Positions 1 through 6,443 of a stretch of 23,937 nucleotides of DNA are shown one piece after another; position 1 is the first letter of the stretch; the number at the start of each line of letters is the position of its first letter. The stretch comes from Myxococcota bacterium. GTDB taxonomy: Bacteria > Myxococcota_C > UBA6777. Both the position numbers and the translations under genes were made by a program. The notes beneath the pieces were generated by a model that was not told the origin of the DNA, searched no databases, and saw nothing but the letters and a program-made list of their open reading frames with translations. The stretch lies in the NCBI GenBank assembly GCA_963169055.1, contig CAUJFU010000195.1:1-23937 (forward strand). The letters are read 5' to 3'.

Positions 1-94
1 CGTCTGGTCAACCGGGCTTGCTTTCACAAGCCCGCCCCTTTAGGGGTGGGTCGTTGACCCGATGCACTCCTTCGTCCGTTCTTGGGCAAAATTC
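1..94 (+). ncRNA. Multi-stem structured RNA candidate, HEARO/omega-RNA-like core, 5' end outside window
   Basis: Three nested stems can be read directly. An outer stem pairs GGTCAAC (6-12) with GTTGACC (53-59). Inside it GGGCTTG (14-20) pairs with CAAGCCC (27-33), and a CCCC(T)/(A)GGGG hairpin sits at 35-46. From memory, this three-way arrangement and the wording of its stems resemble the core of IscB-associated omega RNAs (HEARO motif); that is recollection, not a search result. No IscB or TnpB gene follows, because the oxidase gene on the other strand starts its 3' end at 95. If the assignment is right this is a stand-alone or decayed copy. It could instead be an IS200/IS605 end or a structured 3' region of the oxidase transcript. 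The strand is chosen from the remembered motif and is not certain. Confidence 0.4.
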
Positions 95-685
95 TTACAA
101 GATATACAAGACAGGAAACAACAACACCCACACAAGGTCACACATGTGCCACCATGCGCTGCTGCCCTTGAGGCTGAGATCCTCCACCAAAAAAGCCTTC
201 TCTTTCTGGATCTTCCACGCCATGTACATCAACAAAAACAACCCCACCACCACATGCGCTGCATGAAAAGCCGTCAACAACCAATAAAAATCGAAAAACG
301 CATTCACGCCTGTCGTAAAGCCCCCTGCGAGCTTTTGGCTGTACTCGATACCTTTGATCACCAAAAATGCCCCGCCAAGACCCATCCCCATCCACAAATA
401 CCGCAATGTCCGCCCTTTGTCGCCCACCTCAAACGCCCGATTCGCCAACGCGATCAAATAACCGCTGCTGATCAACGCAAAGGTATTTAGTAAACCAAAA
501 TACACACTCAGGTTCTTTTGCGCCTCAACAAACACCTTGAGTTCACCTTTGCGAACGTACAAAAAGGCCAACAACGCCACACCAAAAACCAACAATTCCA
601 TGATGATAAAGATCCAGATCATCAATCCACCCGGCGGATTAAGTGGATGCTCTTCTTCGTGCAACGCTTCCATCTTTTCGCTCAT
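95..685 (-). CDS. Haem-copper oxidase subunit III family protein (CoxIII/NorE-like)
   Basis: The 196-residue product has five hydrophobic helices (roughly residues 20-44, 59-86, 91-115, 124-154 and 173-196), matching the short five-helix form of cytochrome c oxidase subunit III and NorE rather than the seven-helix form. Family hallmarks are visible: NPPGGLMIW before helix 1, a glutamate in helix 1 (IIMELL), FYWLLTAFHAAHVVVG in helix 4 and the C-terminal WWHMCDLVWVLLFP. Such subunits sit in the inner membrane with the catalytic subunit of an aerobic or NO-reducing oxidase. The ATG follows GAGGTGAGAG, a good ribosome binding site. No subunit I or II lies in the window, so it may be the last gene of its locus or an orphan. 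CoxIII versus NorE cannot be settled from the sequence alone. Confidence 0.85.
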   Translation of the reverse strand: MSEKMEALHEEEHPLNPPGGLMIWIFIIMELLVFGVALLAFLYVRKGELKVFVEAQKNLSVYFGLLNTFALISSGYLIALANRAFEVGDKGRTLRYLWMGMGLGGAFLVIKGIEYSQKLAGGFTTGVNAFFDFYWLLTAFHAAHVVVGLFLLMYMAWKIQKEKAFLVEDLSLKGSSAWWHMCDLVWVLLFPVLYIL

Positions 686-758
686 CTCTCACCTCTTCGT
701 TGTGCTTTTTCTTGTGCTTTTTTCGATACAAAAGAAACCAACGCATCGCGTGTAGCCA

Positions 759-787
759 TCTATAGACTTAAGAGTCTATTAAGTCAA
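759..787 (-). promoter_or_regulatory. Sigma-70-type promoter with overlapping palindromic operator for the oxidase subunit III gene
   Basis: On the minus strand TTGACT (787-782) and TATAGA (764-759) are separated by exactly 17 bp and lie about 75 bp upstream of the ATG at 685. A perfect inverted repeat, ATAGACT-TAAG-AGTCTAT (762-779), fills the spacer and enters the -10 box. A second one, GACTTAA-N7-TTAAGTC (765-785), reaches the -35 box. A dimeric repressor bound here would block RNA polymerase. Rrf2-type regulators (IscR/NsrR/RsrR) bind sites of broadly this kind, but the regulator's identity is a guess. Confidence 0.6.
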
Positions 788-910
788 GCCTCTTTTTGCA
801 TCACAACGAAACAAGCGATCGAAACAGGCGGATGGGTAAACAACGGTACGATATCCGAGAGCGGTGTGCTCGAAATAGTCGATGCGCTCCGCTGTGGCAG
901 TCCTGTTGTT

Positions 911-942
911 GGGCAGTCACGGGGGACTGCCCCTACATTTTT
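911..942. repeat. GTAGGGGC-type hairpin repeat
   Basis: GGGCAGTC (911-918) and GACTGCCC (925-932) form an 8-bp perfect stem with a 6-nt loop, followed by CTACATTTTT. Read on the minus strand it begins TGTAGGGGC. Short hairpins of this wording are, as I recall, scattered through many bacterial genomes as intergenic repeats. On the plus strand the T-run after the stem could also serve as a weak intrinsic terminator, but no plus-strand gene precedes it. Confidence 0.45.
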
Positions 943-982
943 CGAATGCACCCGCTGCGAATTTCGGACAAGAACGCTCTTC

Positions 983-1112
983 AAAACCCCCCGTGTTCGC
1001 ATCCGTCCAAGCGGCGCAGTCGTTGGTTTGAAAAGCCTACGTTCGTTCCGCCGATACGGGGTCAAGGGGCCTTCGGTCCCTTGCGGGGCATGGGGCAGCG
1101 CCCCACAAAACA
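983..1112 (-). repeat. Palindromic intergenic element, copy A
   Basis: Read on the minus strand, which is sense for the PfkB gene ending at 1183, this copy has: a hairpin (GTGGGGCGCTGCCCC), a second stem around CGCAAGGGACC...GGCCCCTTG, then ACCCCGTA, about 60 nt including TTTTCAAACCAACGACTGCG and CGCCGCTTG, and the end GCGAACACGG followed by GGGTTTTG. The order matches copies B, C, D and F. A second partial terminal unit lies at 1123-1159, between this copy and the gene. Confidence 0.75.
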
Positions 1113-1122
1113 AAAACAGTGA

Positions 1123-1159
1123 AACTTGCGGGGCGTTGGGTAGCGCTTTACAAAACAAA
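1123..1159 (-). repeat. Extra partial unit of the palindromic element (tandem copy of its gene-proximal hairpin)
   Basis: ACTTGCGGGGCGTTGGGTAG followed by CGCTTTACAAAACAAAA repeats, with changes, the CCTTGCGGGGCATGGGGCAG plus CGCCCCACAAAACAAAA of 1079-1115. Only the hairpin part is duplicated. The second hairpin has lost some complementarity (CGCTTTAC instead of CGCCCCAC), so it appears to be decaying. Confidence 0.6.
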
Positions 1160-1182
1160 AAAGGATGAAAGGAAGGGGAAGA

Positions 1183-2115
1183 TTAACGCAGGGGGAGTTC
1201 GTGGGAAGCATCGAAGTGGACGAGTTTTTGGAAGGCGAGGAAGCGTTGTTGGATCTCGTCGGGGGTGAGGGAGATCAGGCGGTCGCAGCTAAACTGTTCG
1301 ACGACAAAAGAAGCCATGACGGAACCTGCGATCATGGCGCGTCGGAGGTGCAGTTCGTTGATCTCTTCGACATCAGCGAGATAACCGAGAAGGCCGCCGG
1401 CAAAGGTATCGCCTGCGCCCGTGGGATCGCGGACATCTTCGAGGGGGAAGGCGGGAGCGGAGAAGATCATATCGCGATAAAACAGCATTGCGCCGTATTC
1501 ACCGCGTTTGACGACGATGATCTGGGGTCCGCGTTCACGCAGCCAATGGACACCAGACAAGAGGCTGCGCTGGCCGCTGAGATCTTTGAGTTCTTTTTCG
1601 TTGAGGAGAAAGAGATCGACATGCTCCAAGACTTTCATCAAAGCCATGCGCTTGCCAGAGATCCAGAAGTTCATGGTGTCGCAAGCCACGAGACGGGGGG
1701 ACTTGATCTGTTCCAAGACTTTGAGTTGAAGCTCGGGATCGATGTTGGCAAGCAAGACGGTTTTGGTTTCTCGGTAGCTTTCGGGGAGTTGGGGTGTAAA
1801 GTGTTCAAAGACGTTGAGTTGTGTGTCGAGGGTGTGGGCTTGGTTCATATCCTCGCCATAATAAACCCCCGTCCAATGAAAGGTTTTGCCGGTAGTGCGT
1901 TGAAGACCTTCGAGGTCGACACCGCGTTGAGCGAGGCGTTCGAGGTGTTCTTGGGGGAAGTCTTCGCCGACGACGGCGACCATCCGCACAGGCGCAAAGA
2001 AAGAACTACTCATGGAAAAGAAGTTTGCGCTGCCACCCAGCACAAACTCGCGTTTACCGTAGGGGGTTTCAACGGTATCAAAGGCCACAGAGCCTACCAC
2101 CAAAAGATGAGACAT
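1183..2115 (-). CDS. PfkB/ribokinase-family carbohydrate or nucleoside kinase
   Basis: The 310-residue product has the fold markers of PfkB kinases: an N-terminal LVVGSVAFDTV strand, the substrate-binding GGSANFFS motif near residue 27, and the signature DPTGAGDTFAGGL near residues 231-243, in which GAGD forms the anion hole and carries the catalytic Asp. It phosphorylates a sugar or nucleoside using ATP in the cytoplasm; the substrate is not evident. It lies 98 bp downstream of mtnP on the same strand, so a role with the ribose or adenosine products of methylthioadenosine or nucleoside salvage is reasonable inference. The palindromic element (copy A and an extra unit) begins about 24 bp after its stop and probably forms the transcript's 3' end. 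Assignment to the family is firm; a more specific name is not justified. Confidence 0.88.
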   Translation of the reverse strand: MSHLLVVGSVAFDTVETPYGKREFVLGGSANFFSMSSSFFAPVRMVAVVGEDFPQEHLERLAQRGVDLEGLQRTTGKTFHWTGVYYGEDMNQAHTLDTQLNVFEHFTPQLPESYRETKTVLLANIDPELQLKVLEQIKSPRLVACDTMNFWISGKRMALMKVLEHVDLFLLNEKELKDLSGQRSLLSGVHWLRERGPQIIVVKRGEYGAMLFYRDMIFSAPAFPLEDVRDPTGAGDTFAGGLLGYLADVEEINELHLRRAMIAGSVMASFVVEQFSCDRLISLTPDEIQQRFLAFQKLVHFDASHELPLR

Positions 2116-2213
2116 CAGGTCGTTCCCTTCGTTCTTTAAGCATCAAAGCTTTGTATCAAAGCAAGGGGGTGGTATCGAGGCGAAGTTCAACGAGACCACC
2201 GATCCGCTCGGTT

Positions 2214-3086
2214 CTAGCTGCGTTGAAAGTATTTTTCCAAAAACAAACCGACCCGCGCCCAAGTGTCTTGCGAGATCAGATCGGGGCGGGTCATGACGGC
2301 TCCGCGCAGCGCGTGGAAGGCGTCGCAATCTTCTTCTTTTCCGATGGGGATCAAGGGGATCACACGCCTGAGGACTTCTTGGACGTGTTCGGTGTTGGCT
2401 TTGACGTTTTCCATGACGGAAGCGACGTTAACGTGGTCTTCTTCGTGCCAGACGTCGTAGTCGGTGACAAGGCAGATGGCGGCATAGCACATCTCGGCTT
2501 CGCGGGCGAGTTTGGCTTCGGGGAGAGCGGTCATGCCGATCAAACTGGCTCCCCAAGAACGGTGCATCTCGGACTCTGCTTTGGTGCTAAACAGCGGGCC
2601 TTCCATGCAGACATAAGTTCCACCATCGTGGGTTTTGAGTCCTTCTTGTTGCCAGCAGGCTTCAAGCAAGAGGCGTCGAAGTGCCGGATGGAAGGGATAA
2701 CTAAAGCCCACATGTACGGCGAGATCGTCGAAAAAAGTATCAGGTCGATGGCGCGTGCGATCGATGATCTGGTCGGGGATCACAAAGTCACGGGGAGCCA
2801 TCTCCTTTCGCAGCGATCCGACCGCAGAGACGGCCAAGGTCCAAAAAACGCCAAGCGAGCGCAAGGCCCAGATATTGGCGCGTACAGGTACGTTGGTGGG
2901 ATTGAAGATATGCCCTCGCCCGTGGCGCGGGATAAAGGCGACTTTGCGATCCCCGATCTGACCGATGATCACCTTGTCAGAAGGCCGACCATAAGGCGTT
3001 TCGACTTCGCGTTCTTCGAGGACTTGCATCCCCTTCATTTGATATAGGCCGCTGCCTCCGATGATTCCGATCTTGATATCACTCAT
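2214..3086 (-). CDS. mtnP: S-methyl-5'-thioadenosine phosphorylase
   Basis: The 290-residue cytoplasmic enzyme splits methylthioadenosine with phosphate into adenine and methylthioribose 1-phosphate, recycling the by-product of polyamine and related SAM-dependent synthesis. Family motifs in order are IGIIGGSGLY near the N-terminus, FIPRHGRGHIFNPTNVPVRA (phosphate and substrate contacts), PDQIIDRT, TYVCMEGPLFSTKAES and MTALPEAKLAREAEMCYA followed by VTDYDVW. Length matches the MTAP branch of the nucleoside phosphorylases rather than trimeric PNP of other types. The start at 3086 is chosen because family members begin a few residues before IGIIGG; AAGGAGG lies 13 nt upstream, slightly far. Upstream in-frame codons encode an unconserved extension. 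The PfkB kinase gene follows in the same direction, so the two probably form an operon. Confidence 0.93.
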   Translation of the reverse strand: MSDIKIGIIGGSGLYQMKGMQVLEEREVETPYGRPSDKVIIGQIGDRKVAFIPRHGRGHIFNPTNVPVRANIWALRSLGVFWTLAVSAVGSLRKEMAPRDFVIPDQIIDRTRHRPDTFFDDLAVHVGFSYPFHPALRRLLLEACWQQEGLKTHDGGTYVCMEGPLFSTKAESEMHRSWGASLIGMTALPEAKLAREAEMCYAAICLVTDYDVWHEEDHVNVASVMENVKANTEHVQEVLRRVIPLIPIGKEEDCDAFHALRGAVMTRPDLISQDTWARVGLFLEKYFQRS

Positions 3087-3309
3087 GGATCGCTTAATTC
3101 CTCCTTGACACCGAGAGAAAGACGATGACCCCAAAAAACCATCACACGCGCCTGTGTTGCTCCGCATGACGAACAAACCGAACGGTCTTAATCAATCCCT
3201 CCTGTCGCGTCAATAACCAAAACAACAAACAGAAGATCCGCCCTTGCAATGGTCTGGCTTTTGCGCTTCGGTGGTTGTGTTCTCTCTCTTTCTTCCAAAA
3301 GGAGCATAT

Positions 3310-5043
3310 ATGCAAAAAAGGCGAAGACAACGAGGTTTTACGTTGATCGAGTTGATGATCGTGGTCGTGATCATGTCCATCATTGGGGCGACGTTTGTGG
3401 GGATGGCGATGCGGATGCGCACGAAGAAAAAGACCCAACAAAGCGGCCCATCGATCGCGGCGCGCCGTGCGGTCGCGCAAACGCCGTTGCAAGTGCAACG
3501 CTTACAGGCCGATGAACACGGGGCTTTGCGGCTTGGTGCGTTGGTGCAGTCCGTCACATCTTCGGTGGTGGATGCTCGTCTACACGTCGACTATCTGTTG
3601 GACAATGGACGGATCATCCCTGTGTATCAAGCGAACTTTGAAGCGACGTACCATCTCAGAAACCCTGATGCTACGGTACTTTTGGCGCGTATTCTGTTTC
3701 CTTTTCCCAAAGGAGCAGGAACCTTTTCAGCGCTGCACTTCCAAGTTGCCCGAGCAGGAGCCGATTGCGCACCTTCGGCCACATCGCGCCCAACCAAGGG
3801 GCGCACAAAGCCATCTGCGGCTCCCATCCTCACGCTGTCCGAGCCGCTGCGTTGTACCCTCCGAGAGCCTCAACACAATCTTGATATGGGTACACATGGC
3901 ATCGCATGGCGTTATGCTTTTGCTCCCCAAGAAGAGATCCGCGTGGTGGTGCGTTATCGGGTACGCGGTCGAGATCAGTATCAATACCAGATCGCCGCAG
4001 GCAAAAAGCGCCAATTTCTATTCAAGATGCACATCGCAGGGGTCGATCCGCTGATCCCGCCCTCTGCGCTTCAACCTTCGCAGACAAAACGGTTGCTTGA
4101 GCCCCAGCACCATCTGATCACGTGGGACTTTCGCGACTTTATCACCAGCGAATCCATCGAGATCCGCTTTCCTCCTGAATACGCCAAATTCCATCGTTTC
4201 TCGCTGCTCGGTCGATTGGCGTGGATCGCGTTGTTGCTGTTTGCGATCTTCTTTTGGTACTTTGGAGAACGCGAACGCCCCGAAGCTTTGCGCTCCAACA
4301 ACCTGACACGCCTCAACATCGCTCTTGTGGGCATCGGTTTTGTCTCGTTCTTTCCGTTGTTTTTGTACCTTGAAGATCATCTCACGATGCGATGGGCCTT
4401 TTGGCTTGGTCTCGGTTGCGCAACAACGCTCACCACCATTCATGTTGCGCTGTTTATGGGCCTGCGATGGACACTTTGGCGTTCTTTGCCCCTACAGCTT
4501 CTGATCACGCTGAGTTTTACAGCAGCGATCTTGTTTCCCGCTTACCGCACGCTGATCTTGACCGTCGCATCGCTGTTTTTGACCGTCGCATTGATCGCCC
4601 TCAACGCACGCTACCAACGCGAAGCCCGCGCCAAAGCTCTCCTCGAAGAAGAAGCTCGCCATCAACAAGAAGCCAAGCAAAAACGCGAAGAAGAAGAACG
4701 CCTCCGTCTCCGCGAACGTGAACGCCTCCGCCTTGAACAGATGGTGTCCATATCCCCTTCTCCTACAACATCCGCCATCTCCATCACCGAACCATCGCCG
4801 ATCACCGCACAACCCCCTTCTCTCCGCCATTGTATGTATTGCAACGCCGCCGTTGATCCGCATCACAAACATTGCTACGCTTGCGGCTGCTTTCTCCAAC
4901 GCGACTACAACTGCCCTTCTTGTGGCACGCTTTATTGGTATCCCGCCGTCTCTTCGTTCCGTTATTGCCGCACCTGCGGGAAAAATATCTATCCGCCCAA
5001 AGACCCCACCCCTTCTCTCCCCGCAGACTTTCCATCCGCTTGA
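3310..5043 (+). CDS. Prepilin-type N-terminus fused to polytopic membrane domain and C-terminal double zinc ribbon
   Basis: The 577-residue product begins with a type IV prepilin-like leader: a basic stretch, then RG/FTLIELMIVVVI, the recognition site of prepilin peptidase with Glu at +5. A soluble region of about 260 residues follows. About five hydrophobic helices lie between residues 297 and 435. A highly charged E/R/K coiled coil follows (about 437-480). The tail has two Cys4 zinc ribbons, C508/C511/C522/C525 and C535/C538/C553/C556. The helix-large loop-helices layout recalls CreD-like inner-membrane proteins, but I cannot confirm that. Ordinary pseudopilins are far shorter and have no further helices or zinc ribbons. 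The start at 3310 follows AAAAGGAGCATAT, an excellent ribosome binding site; an upstream in-frame start at 3244 lacks one. Palindromic element B begins 9 bp after the stop. The function is unknown. Confidence 0.8.
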   Translation: MQKRRRQRGFTLIELMIVVVIMSIIGATFVGMAMRMRTKKKTQQSGPSIAARRAVAQTPLQVQRLQADEHGALRLGALVQSVTSSVVDARLHVDYLLDNGRIIPVYQANFEATYHLRNPDATVLLARILFPFPKGAGTFSALHFQVARAGADCAPSATSRPTKGRTKPSAAPILTLSEPLRCTLREPQHNLDMGTHGIAWRYAFAPQEEIRVVVRYRVRGRDQYQYQIAAGKKRQFLFKMHIAGVDPLIPPSALQPSQTKRLLEPQHHLITWDFRDFITSESIEIRFPPEYAKFHRFSLLGRLAWIALLLFAIFFWYFGERERPEALRSNNLTRLNIALVGIGFVSFFPLFLYLEDHLTMRWAFWLGLGCATTLTTIHVALFMGLRWTLWRSLPLQLLITLSFTAAILFPAYRTLILTVASLFLTVALIALNARYQREARAKALLEEEARHQQEAKQKREEEERLRLRERERLRLEQMVSISPSPTTSAISITEPSPITAQPPSLRHCMYCNAAVDPHHKHCYACGCFLQRDYNCPSCGTLYWYPAVSSFRYCRTCGKNIYPPKDPTPSLPADFPSA

Positions 5044-5051
5044 CTGGACGG

Positions 5052-5180
5052 GGTTTTGTGGGGTTTTACCCCACACCCCACAAGGGAGCTTTGCCCCCTT
5101 GACCCCGTGTTTGGCGGGGCGAACAGACGTTTTTCAAACCCACAGCAGCACCGCTTGTAGTGCCGCGAACACGGCTTTTT
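5052..5180 (+). repeat. Palindromic intergenic element, copy B
   Basis: In sense orientation behind the preceding gene: hairpin GTGGGGTTTTACCCCAC, stem CAAGGGAGC/GCCCCCTTG, then ACCCCGTGTTTGGCG, an inner block with TTTTTCAAACCCACAGCAGC and ACCGCTTG, and the end CGCGAACACGGCTTTTT. CCGTGTT near the middle can pair with AACACGG at the end, giving a long-range stem directly before the T-run, as in an elaborate intrinsic terminator. Confidence 0.75.
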
Positions 5181-5298
5181 ATGAACTGTTGTGGCACTCC
5201 TATTCGCCATCAACGAACAAGCCCCGTGCCCTTGCGATGGCTAACTCTCCATCAAAGAAACGAAAATCAAATTCTCCTTGCGCATCCCGAATTTTCTG

Positions 5299-5327
5299 TT
5301 GACAGCCTCGATCCCCTATGCTATACC
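5299..5327 (+). promoter_or_regulatory. Sigma-70 promoter of tRNA-Leu
   Basis: A consensus -35 TTGACA (5299-5304) and -10 TATACC (5322-5327) are spaced by 17 bp. The expected start near 5334 lies just before the mature tRNA 5' end at 5340. The spacing, near-consensus boxes and short leader fit a strong tRNA promoter. Confidence 0.75.
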
Positions 5328-5339
5328 AACCAACGCTTC

Positions 5340-5423
5340 GCCTCGGTGGCGGAACCGGTAGACGCGGTGGACTCAAAATCCATTGGTAGTGATATCGTGG
5401 GGGTTCGAGTCCCCCCTGAGGCA
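5340..5423 (+). tRNA. tRNA-Leu (anticodon CAA)
   Basis: The 84-nt sequence folds as a class II tRNA. The acceptor stem GCCTCGG pairs with CTGAGGC with one G-U pair, the D arm contains GGAACCGGTAGAC, and the anticodon loop CTCAAAA gives anticodon CAA, which reads UUG. A long variable arm (around TGGTAGTGATATCGTG) and the T arm GGGGGTTCGAGTCCCCC follow. Discriminator base A is at 5423. The terminal CCA is not encoded (CAGC follows), so it must be added after transcription. The gene has its own promoter and terminator. Decayed and toxin-antitoxin genes start shortly downstream, consistent with a tRNA-associated variable region, but no repeated attachment site was found. Confidence 0.95.
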
Positions 5424-5428
5424 CAGCG

Positions 5429-5466
5429 AAAGCTCTAGGATGATCACATCCTAGGGCTTTTTTTGT
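5429..5466 (+). terminator. Rho-independent terminator of tRNA-Leu
   Basis: CTAGGATG and CATCCTAG form an 8-bp stem around ATCA. It is extended by AAAGC/GCTTT and followed by a run of Ts (5458-5464). It begins six bases after the tRNA, so this is a monocistronic tRNA unit. Confidence 0.9.
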
Positions 5467-5493
5467 TTCTAGGCACTTTCAAACTCGTCATCC

Positions 5494-5795
5494 TCAGCCC
5501 GAAGAAGAGGGAGAACTGACGACGAACCAACGCTTCGCAAAGCCTTCTTTCGCCACCCACAGAGGATTCTCAACAGGGAAGCGGTCACTCCAAGCCTGAC
5601 TTATTCTCTCGATAGCGGCGGTCGGTCGCCCCCCTGCAGAATTTTGCTTTGGCCTTGGCCTTCTTTTAAGAAGACCCCACTTTCCTTGGCAAACGCGGAT
5701 AACAGTGCTGGTTGATCTGCGATGGTCATGATTAAGCGCAAGAGTTGATTTGCAGACTTGCTTTGGATAGGAGTTACGCGGTTGCCAAAAAAAGC
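5494..5795 (-). pseudogene. Decayed gene fragment, unidentified
   Basis: Two minus-strand reading frames look protein-like in succession. The first, roughly 5795 to 5645, contains GNRVTPIQSKSANQLLRLIM and AFAKESGVFLKEGQGQSKIL. The second, roughly 5640 down to the stop at 5494, contains AAIERISQAWSDRFPVENP and WVAKEGFAKRWFVV. They would join through one frameshift near 5640. The N-terminal side is lost at the boundary of palindromic element C. I do not recognise the family. The interpretation rests on amino-acid texture only and could be wrong. Confidence 0.3.
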
Positions 5796-5918
5796 CGTGT
5801 TCGGACTCCTCCAAGCGACAGAGCCGTTGTTTTGGAAAACCTGTGATCTCTTCGCTGATACGGGGTCAAGGGAGCCGCGCTAAGGCGGTGGGGTATGGGG
5901 TGACACTCCACTAAAACC
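5787..5918 (-). repeat. Palindromic intergenic element, copy C
   Basis: Minus-strand reading gives the usual order: a degenerate hairpin (AGTGGAGTGTCACCCCA), CACCGCCTTAGCGCGGCTCC, CTTGACCCCGTATCAGCG, an inner block with GGTTTTCCAAAACAACGGC and TCGCTTGGAGG, and CCGAACACGGCTTTTTTT at the end. The first hairpin is the least conserved of the full-length copies. It is the only full copy not sitting just behind an intact gene: a broken reading frame lies on one side and a higB remnant on the other. Confidence 0.7.
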
Positions 5919-5928
5919 ATCGAACTAC

Positions 5929-6042
5929 GTGAGTCCGAATGATCATAAAATCGTATTGATTTGGCGGATCATGGCCCGCGCTGAATACGATCAAGGCCAA
6001 TGGAAGGATGATAACGATGTTCGATGGCAAAAAACGGCGTAG
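5929..6042 (+). pseudogene. higB: HigB toxin C-terminal remnant
   Basis: The frame ending at the TAG at 6040-6042 encodes HKIVLIWRIMARAEYDQG followed by QWKDDNDVRW. This resembles the C-terminal end of HigB mRNA interferases, where a residue pattern like 'EVMTHKEYD' precedes a short basic tail (remembered from E. coli HigB). The remnant overlaps the start of higA by about 25 bp, as expected for a higBA operon in which the toxin comes first. Only about the last 30 codons remain. Upstream the frame runs into palindromic element C, so the toxin has no start or N-terminal half. The match is short, so the call is moderate. Confidence 0.4.
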
Positions 6043-6430
6043 TTACGCTGACGTTGCAAAAACACGCCTGCTTCGCGTGATTAAAACGGAAACCCAGTAC
6101 GAAGCAGCATCCAAAGAGATCACCCGCTTGCTTCGTCGCCAGCCTCTTGGGCGTTTGGAAGAGGATTATCTGGAAACGTTGGCGATACTGGTGGAGCAGT
6201 ACGAAGACCAGCATTATCCGATAGACACAACCCACATCTCCCCGTTGGAATCCCTCAAGAACTTGCTTGCCGATCAAGGTCTGAGTCGGGCTGATTTGGG
6301 CCGACTGTTGGGCAACGTGCGCATTGGCTCGGAGATCATGACTGGCAAGCGACAGCTCACCCCCGAACAAGCCGAGATCCTTTCCAAACGATTCAAGCTG
6401 CACCCTGATTTCTTCTTGAAGAGGTTGTAG
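6017..6430 (+). CDS. higA: HigA-family antitoxin / XRE-type transcriptional regulator
   Basis: The 137-residue product has an N-terminal helical half with conserved LLRRQPLGRLEEDYLETLAI and a C-terminal helix-turn-helix (SLKNLLADQGLSRADLGRLL, then MTGKRQLTPEQAEILSKRF), ending in PDFFLKRL. Length and order match HigA antitoxins (COG5499-like). These neutralise HigB and repress their own operon. The start at 6017 is preferred because AAGGA lies 8 nt upstream; an in-frame ATG at 6008 directly abuts that site. The partner toxin upstream is reduced to a C-terminal fragment, so higA now appears to be an orphan antitoxin or regulator. Its original promoter, normally upstream of higB, is also likely displaced by the element at 5787-5918. 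Confidence 0.85.
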   Translation: MFDGKKRRSYADVAKTRLLRVIKTETQYEAASKEITRLLRRQPLGRLEEDYLETLAILVEQYEDQHYPIDTTHISPLESLKNLLADQGLSRADLGRLLGNVRIGSEIMTGKRQLTPEQAEILSKRFKLHPDFFLKRL

Positions 6431-6443
6431 CAACAAGGAGGCT

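Noticed and set aside
784-1168. Open frames on both strands across 518-1168
   Set aside because: They lie over the palindromic repeat, the GTAGGGGC hairpin and the oxidase promoter. Their translations are repeat sequence with no RBS or conserved texture.
1165-2139. Long 324-codon plus-strand frame opposite the PfkB gene
   Set aside because: It is antisense to a clear PfkB kinase and its composition mirrors that gene; no independent motif.
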